Source: Agromyces ramosus
GTDB lineage: Bacteria > Actinomycetota > Actinomycetes > Actinomycetales > Microbacteriaceae
DNA length: 64,000 nt
Reading direction: 5' to 3'
Assembly: GCF_004216665.1 (NCBI RefSeq)
Contig: NZ_SGWY01000002.1
Span: forward strand, 224,685 to 288,684
The position numbers and the translations under genes are program-made. A model generated the notes under the pieces. That model made no database searches. It was not told where the DNA came from and was given only the letters and a program-made list of their open reading frames with translations. This document shows, piece after piece, positions 1 to 9,945 of the stretch (positions within the stretch are counted from its first letter, which is position 1; each line of letters opens with the position of its first letter).

Positions 1-1011
1 GGCCTTGGCGACGGCCACCCACTCGCCCGCGTCGTCGCGCCGGGCGACGAGCTTGTAGACCATCCCGGCCGCCGGGGATCCGGAACCCGTCACCACGGCC
101 GTGCCGACGCCGTAGGAGTCGACGGGTGCCGCCGAGAGGGCGGCGATGGTGAACTCGTCGAGGTCGCTCGTGACCGTGATCCTCGTGTCGACGGCGCCGA
201 GGCCGTCGAGCTGCTCGCGGACCGACATGACCACGGTGGGCAGGTCGCCCGAATCGATGCGCACCGCGCCGAGGGAGGTGCCAGCCACGCGCACGGCCGT
301 CTCGACGCCCTGCGCGATGTCGTACGTGTCGATGAGCAGCGTGGTCGTGGGCCCGAACGCCTCGATCTGCGCCCGGAACGCCGCCTCCTCGGAATCGTGC
401 AGGAGGGTGAACGCGTGCGCCGCGGTGCCCATCGTGGGGATGCCCCAGGTGCGCCCGGCCTCGAGGTTCGAGGTCGCGTCGAACCCGGCGATGTACGCCG
501 CGCGTGCGGCGGCGATCGCGGCGCGTTCGCTCGTGCGGCGCGAGCCCATCTCGGCGATGGGCCGGCCGAGCGCGACCGACACCATGCGCGCCGCAGCGCC
601 GGCGACCGACGAGTCGTAGTTGAGCGTCGAGAGCACCAGGGTCTCGAGCATGACCGCCTCGGCGAACGTCGCCTGGATCGTGATGAGCGGCGAGCCCGGG
701 AAGTACGCCTCGCCCTCGCGGTAGCCCCAGATGTCGCCGCGGAAGCGGTAGTCGGCGAGCCAGTCCAGCGTGGCGGGCCGCACGATCTCGTTCGTGCGGA
801 GCCATTCGAGCTCGGCGTCCTCGAACCGGAACCGGTCGATGAGCTCGAGCAGGCGCCCGGTGCCCGCGACGATGCCGTACCGGCGTCCGTCGGGCAGCCG
901 GCGGGCGAACGCCTCGAAGAGGCTCTCGCGGTGGGCGGTGCCGTCTCGCAGCGCGGCATCCACCATCGTGAGCTCGTATCGGTCGGTGAAGAGCGCAGCT
1001 GAGCCGGTCAC
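1..1011 (-). CDS. pncB: Nicotinate phosphoribosyltransferase, 3' part missing (window edge)
   Basis: Translating the minus strand from a GTG at 1011 gives 337 codons that run off the window start. The N-terminus contains FTDRYELTMVDAAL, the signature start of nicotinate phosphoribosyltransferases. Later stretches (GYREGEAYFPGSPL, then SVALGRPIAEMGSRR, the motif ARAAYIAGFDATSN, and DSGDL near residue 245) are phosphoribosyl-binding and active-site regions of this family. The enzyme converts nicotinate, PRPP and ATP to nicotinate mononucleotide in the Preiss-Handler NAD salvage pathway in the cytoplasm. The C-terminus is absent only because the window starts here. An internal ATG lies 15 codons downstream, but the residues before it belong to the conserved N-terminus, so the GTG start is preferred. 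Confidence 0.93.
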   Translation of the reverse strand, partial: MTGSAALFTDRYELTMVDAALRDGTAHRESLFEAFARRLPDGRRYGIVAGTGRLLELIDRFRFEDAELEWLRTNEIVRPATLDWLADYRFRGDIWGYREGEAYFPGSPLITIQATFAEAVMLETLVLSTLNYDSSVAGAAARMVSVALGRPIAEMGSRRTSERAAIAAARAAYIAGFDATSNLEAGRTWGIPTMGTAAHAFTLLHDSEEAAFRAQIEAFGPTTTLLIDTYDIAQGVETAVRVAGTSLGAVRIDSGDLPTVVMSVREQLDGLGAVDTRITVTSDLDEFTIAALSAAPVDSYGVGTAVVTGSGSPAAGMVYKLVARRDDAGEWVAVAKA

Positions 1012-1027
1012 ACGGTCAGCCTACTGG

Positions 1028-1918
1028 TCAGGTGTCGGCGATCGGCCGACGTGGAGGCGCGGGCGCGGGCGCTCCGGCGGCGCCCGTGCGGCGGCTTACC
1101 GCGATGACGTTGCCCAGGGAGATGAGCCCCAGGCCGACGAGCTGCCAGGCGGCGAGCGCCTGGCCGAGGACGACGAGCCCCGCCAGTGCGGCGGCGGCCG
1201 GCTGCACGCTCTGCAGCACGCTGAAGAGCTGCTGCGGCATCCGGCGCAGCACGAGCAGGTCGATCGAGTAGGGGATCGCCGAGGAGAGGATGCCGGTGGC
1301 GAGGCCGATGACCGCGACGTGCAGGAGCTCGTCGGGGGCGAGGCCCACGATCGCCACGACGAGGAGCGGCGAGGTGACGACGGCCGCGAGCAGGCTCGCC
1401 AGTGCGGTGCCCTGCACGCCGGGGAGCGTGCGCCCAGCACGACGACTGAGCACGATGTAGGCCGCCCACGACGCGGCCGCGACGAGTGCGAGGAGCACGC
1501 CGACGGGATCGATCCCCGGCACGCTGCCGGTGAGCAGCACGACGCCGAGGCCGGCCATGGCGGCGCAGAGCAGGTCGAGCCGACGGCGCGAGCCGGCGAG
1601 CGCGAGCGCGAGGGGGCCGAGGAACTCGAGGGTGACCGCGAGGCCGAGCCCGATCCGCTCGACGGCGCCGTAGAGGGCGAGGTTCATGCTGACCAGCACG
1701 AGGCCGAGCAGCAGGGCCGGGCGGACGGACCGCCACGTCAGGTCCCGGCGGCGTGGTCGGGCGACGGCGAGCAACGCCACCGCAGCGAAGGCCTGGCGGA
1801 GCGCGACCACCCCGCCCGTCCCCACGAGCGGGAAGATCGTGGCGCCGATCGCCGCGCCGACCTGCACCGACGCCGCACCGCCGACGACCGCGGCCGCTGC
1901 GATGGGTTCCCGTGACAT
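1028..1918 (-). CDS. EamA/RhtA-family transporter (drug/metabolite transporter superfamily)
   Basis: A 296-residue, strongly hydrophobic protein with about ten predicted membrane helices in two repeats. Family features include [18 protein letters not shown] in the first half and [20 protein letters not shown] in the second EamA repeat, typical of RhtA/YdcZ-like amino-acid or metabolite exporters. The ATG at 1918 is preferred over upstream in-frame codons because a TAGCGT -10 box (1926-1931, minus strand) lies 7 nt before it, suggesting a leaderless mRNA. It is divergent from a LysR-family gene across a 68-bp spacer, the classic layout for a regulator controlling its neighbour. Substrate unknown. 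Confidence 0.85.
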   Translation of the reverse strand: MSREPIAAAAVVGGAASVQVGAAIGATIFPLVGTGGVVALRQAFAAVALLAVARPRRRDLTWRSVRPALLLGLVLVSMNLALYGAVERIGLGLAVTLEFLGPLALALAGSRRRLDLLCAAMAGLGVVLLTGSVPGIDPVGVLLALVAAASWAAYIVLSRRAGRTLPGVQGTALASLLAAVVTSPLLVVAIVGLAPDELLHVAVIGLATGILSSAIPYSIDLLVLRRMPQQLFSVLQSVQPAAAALAGLVVLGQALAAWQLVGLGLISLGNVIAVSRRTGAAGAPAPAPPRRPIADT

Positions 1919-1986
1919 GTCGGACACGCTACGCCGAGATTCGTGCATGGAGAAATGCAATCAAGGCACATTGATACGCTGGCTGC
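1919..1986. promoter_or_regulatory. Divergent promoter region, EamA exporter / LysR regulator
   Basis: This 68-bp spacer holds opposed -10 boxes: TAGCGT on the minus strand (1926-1931), 7 nt before the exporter ATG, and TACGCT on the plus strand (1975-1980), 6 nt before the LysR ATG. Both genes are therefore probably leaderless. The middle contains repeated TGCAT/ATGCAAT words (1944-1962), a plausible LysR binding region. Seen: the boxes and spacing. Inferred: the regulatory link. Confidence 0.55.
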
Positions 1987-2853
1987 ATGGATGTGGAGAC
2001 GCGGCAGCTGCGAGTGCTCGTGGCGGTCGACGAGGAGCGATCGTTCACGGCCGCGGCGGACCGGTTGGGGATGTCGCAGGCCGCGGTGTCCCGGGCGCTG
2101 GCCGCCCTCGAGCACGAGCTCGGGACCCGGCTCATGCACCGGACGACGCGGCGGGTCGAGCCCACCGAAGCGGGCGGCTCCTTCGCCGCGACCGCCCGTC
2201 GCGTGCTCGCCGAGCTCGATCGTGCGGTCGCGGAGGCGCGCGGCGACCGATCGGTCATCCGCGTCGGATACCAGTGGGCCGCACTCGGTGCGCACACGAC
2301 CCCGGTGCTGCGCGCCTGGAATCGGGCGCACGCCGACGCTCCCATGCGACTGGTCCGGCTGAACCGCCGCGACGGCGGACTGGCCGAGGGGCTCGTCGAC
2401 CTCGCCGTGCTGCGGCATCACGTCGACCCCGAGCTCGAATCCGAGCCCGTCGGCACCGAGCCGCGCGTCGTGGCGGTCCCGATCGACCATCCGCTGGCCG
2501 ACCGGGTGGCCGTCGGCCTCGCCGACCTGGTTCCGTTCACCGTCGCCCACGACCGGCACACGGGCACGACCTCGGCCGAGCTCTGGTCGTCCGCGGGACT
2601 CGCGGTGCCGCCCATGACCGAGACCGGCGACGTGGAGGAATGGCTCGACCTCATCGCCGCGGGCGACGCCATCGGCGTCACGGCGGAGGGCACCGCGCAC
2701 CACTATCCCCGGCCCGGGGTCGTCTTCGTGCCGATCGACGACGCGCCGCCGATCGAGGTGCGCCTCGCCTGGCACCGTCGGTACCGGCATCCGTTCGCAG
2801 CGCGCGTCGCCCGCGCCATCCGCGTCGCCTACGACCTCGACGCGCTCGCCTAA
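1987..2853 (+). CDS. LysR-family transcriptional regulator
   Basis: A 288-residue protein starting with a LysR winged helix-turn-helix ([35 protein letters not shown], residues about 8-42) followed by a periplasmic-binding-protein-like effector domain. The recognition helix [13 protein letters not shown] is canonical. It is transcribed away from the EamA exporter gene and likely controls it and itself. The ATG at 1987 is preceded by TACGCT 6 nt upstream, with no Shine-Dalgarno sequence, fitting leaderless expression. The effector cannot be named from sequence. Confidence 0.9.
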   Translation: MDVETRQLRVLVAVDEERSFTAAADRLGMSQAAVSRALAALEHELGTRLMHRTTRRVEPTEAGGSFAATARRVLAELDRAVAEARGDRSVIRVGYQWAALGAHTTPVLRAWNRAHADAPMRLVRLNRRDGGLAEGLVDLAVLRHHVDPELESEPVGTEPRVVAVPIDHPLADRVAVGLADLVPFTVAHDRHTGTTSAELWSSAGLAVPPMTETGDVEEWLDLIAAGDAIGVTAEGTAHHYPRPGVVFVPIDDAPPIEVRLAWHRRYRHPFAARVARAIRVAYDLDALA

Positions 2854-2864
2854 GCTTGGATGTC

Positions 2865-3706
2865 GTGACGGATGCACCGATCGGGATCTTCGACTCCGGC
2901 GTCGGCGGTCTCACGGTCGCCCGAGCGGTGAAGGACCAGTTGCCGCACGAGTCGATCCTCTACATCGGCGACCTCGAGCACTCGCCCTACGGCCCGAAGA
3001 AGATCGCCGACGTGCGCGGCTACGCGCTCGCCGTGCTCGACGACCTCGTGGCGCAGGGCGTGAAGATGCTCGTGATCGCCTGCAACACGGCGTCCTCGGC
3101 GATGCTGCGCGACGCGCGCGAGCGCTACGACGTGCCGGTCGTCGAGGTGATCCAGCCGGCGGTGCGCCGGGCGGTCGCCACGACGCGCAACGGCCGCGTC
3201 GGCGTGATCGGCACGGTCGGCACGGTGCAATCGCGGGCCTACGACGACGCCTTCGCCGCGGCCCCGCACCTCGAACTGGTCTCGGCGGCCTGCCCGCGAT
3301 TCGTCGAGTTCGTCGAGGCCGGCGTGACGAGCGGCGACGAGTTGCTCTCGGTGGCCGAGGAGTACCTCGCGCCGCTCCGCGATGCCGATGTCGACACGCT
3401 CGTGCTCGGCTGCACGCACTACCCGTTCCTCAAGGGCGCGATCTCGTACGTGATGGGCGAGCAGGTCGCGCTCGTCTCGAGCGACGTCGAGACCGCGAAC
3501 GACGTCTATCGCGTGCTCGTGTCGAACGGCATGGAGCGACGATCGCCGCTGCCGCCCACCTACCGCTACGAGGCGACCGGCGGCTCCACGAGCGCGTTCC
3601 TCGACCTCGCGCACCGGCTCATCGCCCCCGAGATCCCGAGCGTCGAGCTCGTCGAGACGGGCGCGCTCACCATCCCCCACCACGCACGGCTTCGACAGGA
3701 GAACGC

Positions 3707-3710
<4 letters not shown>
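2865..3710 (+). CDS. murI: Glutamate racemase
   Basis: 281 residues. It interconverts L- and D-glutamate for peptidoglycan synthesis. The N-terminal [13 protein letters not shown] is diagnostic. The two catalytic cysteines are visible in [10 protein letters not shown] (Cys73) and [11 protein letters not shown] (Cys183). The GTG at 2865 starts the protein just ahead of the conserved block, and TAAGCT (2851-2856) lies 8 nt upstream, suggesting a leaderless or very short leader. A TTG at 2856 is a possible earlier start. The stop overlaps the start of rph by 4 nt (ATGA), so murI, rph and rdgB are translationally coupled, a common actinobacterial arrangement. Confidence 0.96.
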
Positions 3711-4479
<769 letters not shown>

Positions 4480-4483
<4 letters not shown>

Positions 4484-5100
4484 GCCTCGAGTTCGTGCTC
4501 GCGAGTCACAATGCGCACAAGGTGCGCGAGTTCCAGCGCATCATCGGCGAGCGGATGCCGCAGGCGGTCGTGCTGCCGTACGACGGCCCCGAGCCCGTCG
4601 AGGAGGGCGTCACCTTCGCCGAGAACGCCCTTATCAAGGCGCGCGCGGCGGCGCAGCACACCGGACGCATTGCGCTGGCCGACGACTCGGGCATCACCGT
4701 CGACGTGCTCGGCGGCGCGCCCGGAATCTTCTCCGCGAGGTGGGCGGGGTCGGCCGCGGGCGACGAGGCGAACGTGCGCCTGCTGCTCGACCAGCTCAGC
4801 GACATCCGGCGCCCGCATCGCGGTGCGGAGTTCCACTGCACGATCGCGCTCGTGGTGCCCGAGGCCGTGCTCGCGGGCGGGCACGAGTTCGTGGCCGAGG
4901 GCCGCTGGCGCGGCACGCTCGCCTACGAGCCGCGCGGATCGCACGGATTCGGCTACGACCCGATCTTCGAGCCCGACGGCCTCGAGGTCACGGCCGCGGA
5001 GCTGCGACCCGAGGAGAAGGACGCGCAGAGCCATCGTGCCCGCGCGTTCGTCGAGCTGCTGCCCGAGCTCGAGCGCGTCGCCGCGCGTGTCGGGCGCTGA
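4480..5100 (+). CDS. rdgB: Non-canonical purine NTP pyrophosphatase (ITPase, RdgB/HAM1 family)
   Basis: 206 residues read from a GTG that overlaps the rph stop. It hydrolyses ITP, dITP and XTP to the monophosphates and so keeps deaminated purines out of nucleic acids. The N-terminal [13 protein letters not shown], the central [14 protein letters not shown] and ADDSGI, and the C-terminal [10 protein letters not shown] with [10 protein letters not shown] are the hallmark nucleotide and metal-binding motifs. The last residues and stop codon lie in the first unit of a 16-bp tandem repeat (5096-5153). Confidence 0.96.
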
Positions 5101-5159
5101 CCGGCAGAGCGGCTGACCGGCGGGCCGGCTGACCGGCAGGCGGGCTGACCGGCACCACC
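5096..5159. repeat. 16-bp tandem repeat over the rdgB stop codon
   Basis: GCTGACCGGC occurs at 5096, 5112, 5128 and 5144, exactly 16 bp apart. The four units are GCTGACCGGC plus AGAGCG, GGGCCG, AGGCGG and ACCACC. The first unit includes the rdgB stop codon TGA (5098-5100). The repeat is short and imperfect and could be a slippage product or a variable-number tract. Confidence 0.8.
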
Positions 5160-5172
5160 CAGGGGACTCGTC

Positions 5173-5210
5173 CCGCGGTACCACGTCGTGCCGGAAGGTC
5201 GGTACCGCGG
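5173..5210. promoter_or_regulatory. Perfect inverted repeat CCGCGGTACC-N18-GGTACCGCGG upstream of the ABC operon
   Basis: Ten-base arms at 5173-5182 and 5201-5210 are exact reverse complements, separated by 18 bp. They lie about 30 bp upstream of a TACCTT -10-like box (5238-5243) and 98 bp before the ABC ATPase start. The spacing suits a dimeric activator bound at or upstream of -35. The obvious candidate is the LuxR-type regulator encoded at the end of the same operon. Alternatively the repeat could form a hairpin at the end of the rdgB transcript. Confidence 0.5.
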
Positions 5211-5307
5211 TCTGACGACGCCCGTCGTGCGGCTCCCTACCTTCGATTCATGCACTCCGGCCGGGACCTCCGGCGGAGCATCCGAATCGAAGGGACCGTC
5301 GATCATC

Positions 5308-6225
5308 ATGATCGAGGTGGAACACCTGACCAAGCGCTTCGGCGCGACCACCGCGGTGGACGACCTGTCGTTCACCGTGCATCCGGGGACCGTCACCGGA
5401 TTCCTCGGGCCCAACGGCGCCGGCAAGTCGACGGCGATGCGCGTCATCGCCGGTCTCGCCCGGCCCACGTCCGGCACGACCCGCGTCAACGGTCGGCCGG
5501 TCGCCGAGCACGCCGCGCCACTGGCCGAGGTCGGCACGCTCCTGGCCGCGGGCGCGGCGCATCCCGGCCGTACCGCGCGCTCCCACCTCCTCGCGCTCGC
5601 CGCGACGCACGGCCTCGGCCGAGCGCGAGTCGACGAGGTGCTGCGCCTCACCGGGATGGAGACCGTCGCCGACCGGCGCGTGGGCTCCTACTCGATGGGC
5701 ATGGGCCAGCGTCTCGGCCTCGCCGCCGCGCTGCTGGGGGACCCCCGGACGATCATGCTCGACGAGCCCATCAACGGACTCGACCCCGACGGCATCGTCT
5801 GGGTGCGGCGATTCCTGCGCAGCCTCGCCGCCGAAGGTCGCACCGTCTTCCTCTCGTCGCACCTGATGAGCGAGATGGCGCAGACCGCCGACCACCTCAT
5901 CGTGATCGGACGCGGCCGACTGATCGCGGATGCGCCGATCGAGCAGGTGCTCGCCGGCGTCGGCGCGTCCCGGGTCGCCGTGAAGACGCCGGATGCGCAG
6001 CGGCTGGCCACCGCGCTCGCGGCACCCGACGTGACCGTCACCGCCGTCGCCCACGACGAGCTGGAGGTCACGGGGCTGGATGCCGCCGCGATCGCCGCCG
6101 TGGCCCGCGACCTCGGCGTGCTCCTGCACGAGCTCGCCACGCACACCGCCTCGCTCGAGGAGGCGTACCTCTCGCTGACCGACTCCGCGGTCGAGTACAC
6201 GGCCGTGCCTGCGGCCGCCCGCTGA
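5308..6225 (+). CDS. ABC transporter ATP-binding protein (BcrA/CcmA-like)
   Basis: 305 residues. Walker A GPNGAGKST (34-42), signature SMGMGQ (129-134) instead of LSGGQ, and Walker B TIMLDEP (148-154) followed by the D-loop and FLSSHLMSEM (H-loop). The C-terminal extension of about 90 residues is typical of bacitracin/lantibiotic-type exporters. An upstream GTG (5188) would lengthen the protein into non-coding repeat sequence. The ATG at 5308 has GAAGGGA about 12 nt upstream and begins with the usual IEVEHLTKRFG. The gene leads an operon with a permease, histidine kinase and response regulator, suggesting export of a membrane-active compound or self-sensing. Confidence 0.93.
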   Translation: MIEVEHLTKRFGATTAVDDLSFTVHPGTVTGFLGPNGAGKSTAMRVIAGLARPTSGTTRVNGRPVAEHAAPLAEVGTLLAAGAAHPGRTARSHLLALAATHGLGRARVDEVLRLTGMETVADRRVGSYSMGMGQRLGLAAALLGDPRTIMLDEPINGLDPDGIVWVRRFLRSLAAEGRTVFLSSHLMSEMAQTADHLIVIGRGRLIADAPIEQVLAGVGASRVAVKTPDAQRLATALAAPDVTVTAVAHDELEVTGLDAAAIAAVARDLGVLLHELATHTASLEEAYLSLTDSAVEYTAVPAAAR

Positions 6226-6261
6226 GTCCGATCCCACACCGCCGACCAGGAGACCACCATC

Positions 6262-7116
6262 ATGTCCGCATCGACCACGACGGCACACGCCGTCGACTCG
6301 ATCACTCGCGGCTCCGTGCCGCGCCTCACCTTCGCACGGATCACCCGCGCCGAATGGATCAAGACCCGGAGCGTGCGGTCCTCGTACTGGACCGCCGCAG
6401 CCACGCTCGCCTTCACCGTGCTGTTCGCCGCGGGGGTCCTGCTCCTCGTCTCGGTCGCGCCCGCCGCCGACGTGCCGGATCCCGCTGCCGTCATCGTCGA
6501 CAGCTACGGCGAGGCGCCGGGCATCGGCGTCGCCGGATTCGCCTTCCTGTTCGCGTACGCGCTCGTCGCGGTGTTCGGGGTCCTCGTCGTGAGCACCGAG
6601 CGCTCGACGGGACTGCTCGCCACGACGCTCGCGGCCGTGCCGCGACGCACGCCCGTGCTCGCCGCCAAGCTCGTCGTGTCGGCGGTCGTGGGCATGGCGA
6701 TCGGACTGATCGGTGCCGTCGCCTCGTTCCTGCTCGTGCAACCGCAGCTCGCTGCGCTCGGACTCGGCTCGTCGCTCCTCGACCCGGACGCGCTCCAGGT
6801 GCTCGCGGGCGGGACCCTCTTCGTCGGGCTCATCGCGGTGATGTCGACGGCGATCGCATCGTTGTTCCGCGGGACCGCCGCGGCGCTGGGCGCGGTGCTC
6901 GGCCTGCTCGTGCTCGCCCCGACCCTGATCCCGATCATCCCCGGGATCGGCGGCGAGATCGCCGGATTCCTGCCCAGCTCCGCCGGTATGATGCTGTTCC
7001 AACCCGCGACCCAGGTCGGCTGGCAGCCGATCGTCACCGGGGGACTCGTCCTCCTCGGGTGGACCATCGGGGCAGTCGTCGTGGCCGGAGCGCTCTTCAA
7101 GAGACGAGACGTGTGA
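6262..7116 (+). CDS. ABC-2 type permease
   Basis: 284 residues with about six membrane helices and a short cytoplasmic N-terminus containing ARITRAEWIKTRSVRSSYW, typical of ABC-2 (NatB/YhgE-like) permeases paired with BcrA-type ATPases. It starts 36 nt after the ATPase stop with AGGAGA as ribosome binding site and ends in a 1-nt overlap with the kinase ATG (TGATG). It should form the membrane channel of the exporter. Substrate unknown. Confidence 0.88.
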   Translation: MSASTTTAHAVDSITRGSVPRLTFARITRAEWIKTRSVRSSYWTAAATLAFTVLFAAGVLLLVSVAPAADVPDPAAVIVDSYGEAPGIGVAGFAFLFAYALVAVFGVLVVSTERSTGLLATTLAAVPRRTPVLAAKLVVSAVVGMAIGLIGAVASFLLVQPQLAALGLGSSLLDPDALQVLAGGTLFVGLIAVMSTAIASLFRGTAAALGAVLGLLVLAPTLIPIIPGIGGEIAGFLPSSAGMMLFQPATQVGWQPIVTGGLVLLGWTIGAVVVAGALFKRRDV

Positions 7117-8453
7117 TGGACGAGCGAGGACCCTCCAGCGCCCGGGCCGCGAGCCCGGCTGCCGGGGGGTCCCCGGCAGCGCCGGGGTCTCCGGCAGCCG
7201 CCCCGACGCCGACGCAGGCCACGGCAGCGCCGACACCGCGAGTACGCCGGTTCCTCCGGTCGCGCCCGTGGCTCGTCGACGTCGCGGTGTCGGTGGTGTT
7301 CACGCTGATCGTGGTGGCCACGCTCGCGTCGGAGGTCGCCACGGGTGAGGCGCAGGTGACGCCGTGGCAGGTGGTGACCATCGCCGGCACCGCGATCGCG
7401 CTGCTGTTCCGCCGTCGGGCGCCCCTCACGGTGCTGGTCGTCGTCACGCTCCTCACCTCCGTGGTGACGTTCTCGGCTGAGTCGAACCTGCTGCTGGCGG
7501 TGCCGATCGCCCTCTACGCCGTCGCCGCCTTCCGCTCGCCGGTGATCGGCTGGGTGGCCGCGGCCGCCGCGTACCTCGTGACGGTCGTGAGCCTCTTCGC
7601 CTGGCTTCCCGTGCTGGAGGATCGACTGGGCGCCCCGTCGGCGTTCGACATTCCGATCGTGCTGCTCACCCTCGCGATGGCGGACGCCGTGGGGGTGCTC
7701 CTCGGCACGAACACCTGGCAGCGCGCGGAGCGCGTGCGCGCACTCACCGAACGGGCCGAGCAGCTCGCGAGGGAGCGGGACAACGAGGCCAGGATCGCGA
7801 CGCTCGCGGAGCGCAGCCGCATCGCGCGGGAGATGCACGACATCGTCGCGCACAGCCTTTCGGTGATGATCACGCTCGCCGATGGGGCCGGCGCATCGCT
7901 GCAGCGGGATCCCGAGCGGGCGCGTCTCGCGCTCGACCGGCTCTCGGAGACCGGCCGCATCGCCCTCCGCGACATGCGACAGCTGCTCTCGGTGCTCGGT
8001 GACACCCCGGATGCCGCGCCGGCACGAGAACCCGCCCCCGGCCACTCCGACCTCGCCGACCTCGTCGAGCGGTTCCGCGCGGCCGGACTTCCCGTTCGGT
8101 TCTCGGTGCACGGGGTTCCCCTCGCCGATGCCGCGCTCCAGTTGGCGGTGTATCGCGTCGTGCAGGAGGCGCTGACCAACACCCTCCGCTACGCGCGCGA
8201 TCCGCAGCACGTGACCGTGGCCGTCGACTACGAACGCGCCGACACGACCGTCACGGTCGTCGACGACGGCCGCACCGATGCCCCGGGCGCCTCGGTGGGC
8301 GCCGGCCGCGGCATCATCGGCATGGGGGAGCGCGCTGCGGTGTTCGGGGGCACCGTCGAGGCGGGACCGCTGCCGACGGGTGGGTGGCGCGTGCGCGCCG
8401 TCTTGCCGCGTGCACCGGAGGACGGGAGTCCGGAGGGGTCCGACGATGCCTGA
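7116..8453 (+). CDS. Sensor histidine kinase (DesK/NarL-partner type, HisKA_3)
   Basis: 445 residues. The first 45 are a low-complexity Ser-Pro-Ala/Thr-rich leader (SPAAGGSPAAPGSPAAAP). Several membrane helices follow (about 52-200), then a short coiled coil and the HisKA_3 phosphoacceptor motif REMHDIVAHSL with His241. The C-terminal HATPase has a degenerate G box (VDDGRTDAPGA, then GRGIIGMGERA). It probably senses an envelope signal and phosphorylates the adjacent LuxR-type regulator, whose start overlaps its end by 8 nt. Confidence 0.92.
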   Translation: MDERGPSSARAASPAAGGSPAAPGSPAAAPTPTQATAAPTPRVRRFLRSRPWLVDVAVSVVFTLIVVATLASEVATGEAQVTPWQVVTIAGTAIALLFRRRAPLTVLVVVTLLTSVVTFSAESNLLLAVPIALYAVAAFRSPVIGWVAAAAAYLVTVVSLFAWLPVLEDRLGAPSAFDIPIVLLTLAMADAVGVLLGTNTWQRAERVRALTERAEQLARERDNEARIATLAERSRIAREMHDIVAHSLSVMITLADGAGASLQRDPERARLALDRLSETGRIALRDMRQLLSVLGDTPDAAPAREPAPGHSDLADLVERFRAAGLPVRFSVHGVPLADAALQLAVYRVVQEALTNTLRYARDPQHVTVAVDYERADTTVTVVDDGRTDAPGASVGAGRGIIGMGERAAVFGGTVEAGPLPTGGWRVRAVLPRAPEDGSPEGSDDA

Positions 8454-9258
8454 CCCCGCGACGGGCACCGGGCCCGACGGCCGCCAGGAATCGGCGGCAG
8501 TCGGCCGCGGCATCCGGGTGCTCCTCGTCGACGACCAGCCGCTCATCCGGCTCGGATTCCGCATGGTGCTCGAGGGCGAGCCCGACCTCGAGGTCGTCGG
8601 CGAGGCCGAGGACGGCGACGCGGCCGTCGCACTCGCGACCGAGCTCGCACCCGACGTCGTGATCATGGACGTGCGCATGCCCGGCACCGACGGCATCGGC
8701 GCGACCTCGCGCATCGTCGAGCGGGCGCCGGGCGTGCGAGTGCTCATCGTGACCACGTTCGACCTCGACGAATACGCCTTCGCGGGGCTGCGGGCGGGCG
8801 CGAGCGGCTTCCTCCTGAAGAACGCGCCCCCGGCGGAGCTCGTGCGCGCGATCCGCACGGTGGCCGCCGGCGACGCGATCGTCGAGCCGCGCATCACGCG
8901 CCGCCTGCTCGATCTCTTCGGCGACCGGCTGCCCGACGCCGGCGGCTCGGCGGCGACTGCGGTGACGGATGCCACGGCGGATGCCGCCGCCGATGCCGCG
9001 AGCTCGACGACCGGACGCACCGATCCCCGCCGCGATCCCCGCCTCGCGTCGCTCACCGAGCGCGAGGCCGAGGTGTTCACCGCGATCGCACAGGGGATGA
9101 GCAACGCCGAGATCTCCGCCGCGTTCTACCTCTCGGAATCGACGGTCAAGACCCACGTCGGCCGCATCCTCATGAAGCTGGGGCTGCGCGACCGCATCCA
9201 CGCCGTCGTGCTCGGCTACGAGACGGGCGTCGTCACGCCCGGCGCACCGGGTGCGTAG
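8446..9258 (+). CDS. LuxR/NarL-family response regulator
   Basis: 270 residues: an N-terminal extension of about 22, a receiver domain with phosphoacceptor Asp75 in VVIMDVRMPG, an Ala/Asp/Thr-rich linker (about 170-195) and a C-terminal LuxR helix-turn-helix (SLTEREAEVFTAIAQG, then STVKTHVGRI). The ATG at 8446 lies inside the end of the kinase gene. It likely regulates the ABC operon, possibly through the inverted repeat at 5173-5210. The linker DNA is rich in GGATGCCG words. Confidence 0.93.
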   Translation: MPDPATGTGPDGRQESAAVGRGIRVLLVDDQPLIRLGFRMVLEGEPDLEVVGEAEDGDAAVALATELAPDVVIMDVRMPGTDGIGATSRIVERAPGVRVLIVTTFDLDEYAFAGLRAGASGFLLKNAPPAELVRAIRTVAAGDAIVEPRITRRLLDLFGDRLPDAGGSAATAVTDATADAAADAASSTTGRTDPRRDPRLASLTEREAEVFTAIAQGMSNAEISAAFYLSESTVKTHVGRILMKLGLRDRIHAVVLGYETGVVTPGAPGA

Positions 9259-9391
9259 GTCGCGCGCCCGCACGCCGCTGCGGCGCATCGAGCAGGATCG
9301 GAGAAGCACGCGACGACGCATCCGAATAGCCTGAGATCGACGCCGGATCAGTACGGCGTCGCCGACGAGAATCCCAGAAGGAGAAGCCACG

Positions 9392-9832
9392 ATGGCCAAG
9401 ACCGACACGTCCGGAGGGCTGAGCGCCGAAGAGCGCGACGCGGTGAAGCAGCGCGCCAAGGAGCTCCGCGATCAGGAGAAGGCCGGCAAGAACCGCGCGG
9501 CCGGTGAGAAGGCGGTCCTGGAGGCGATCGCCCAGATGGAGCCAGACGACCGGGTGCTCGCCGAGGGGCTCCACGAGGTCGTCACCGAGGTCGCGCCCGA
9601 CCTCGTCCCGAAGACGTACTACGGCATGCCCGCCTATGCGAACGCCGACGGCAAGATCGTCGTGTTCATCCAGGCGGCCGGCAAGTTCAAGACGCGCTAC
9701 GCCACCATCGGCTTCGAGGACCGCGCTGCCCTCGATGACGGCGACCTGTGGCCGATCGGCTACGCGGTCCGCAGCTGGACGCCGGCGGTGGAGCAGCGGC
9801 TCACCGAGCTCGTGCGCAAGGCCGTCGGCTGA
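9392..9832 (+). CDS. DUF1801/YdhG-like protein (iron-chaperone-like fold)
   Basis: 146 residues. A charged N-terminal helix (SAEERDAVKQRAKELRDQEK) precedes a domain with TYYGMPAYANADGKIVVF and KTRYATIGFED, the pattern of DUF1801/YdhG proteins of the CyaY/YjbR-like superfamily. These are small soluble proteins of unclear role. The AGAAGGAGAAG ribosome binding site lies 6-7 nt before the ATG, and TAGCCT at 9326-9331 is a candidate -10 box. It is convergent with a YjbR-family gene. Function not assigned. Confidence 0.7.
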   Translation: MAKTDTSGGLSAEERDAVKQRAKELRDQEKAGKNRAAGEKAVLEAIAQMEPDDRVLAEGLHEVVTEVAPDLVPKTYYGMPAYANADGKIVVFIQAAGKFKTRYATIGFEDRAALDDGDLWPIGYAVRSWTPAVEQRLTELVRKAVG

Positions 9833-9878
9833 CCGCGAGCTCGGGCCGCGATCGGCGAGACGGTCGTCGATGATCCGA

Positions 9879-9945
9879 GTCCGCAGGGGACTTCCTCGCG
9901 GACCCGTGAACGCCCGACGAGTGGGCTGAGACCTGCGATCAGGTC
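9879..9945. terminator. Hairpins between convergent genes
   Basis: Two inverted repeats sit in the 106-bp gap between the converging genes: GTCCGC (9879-9884) with GCGGAC (9898-9903), and the perfect GACCTG-CGAT-CAGGTC (9930-9945), which overlaps the end of the minus-strand gene. No T tract follows, as is common in high-GC actinobacteria. Likely transcript ends for both genes. Confidence 0.45.

Noticed and set aside
5188..5307. Longer GTG start for the ABC ATPase
   Set aside because: It would translate promoter and dyad sequence; homologues begin at the ATG 5308 just before the first beta strand.
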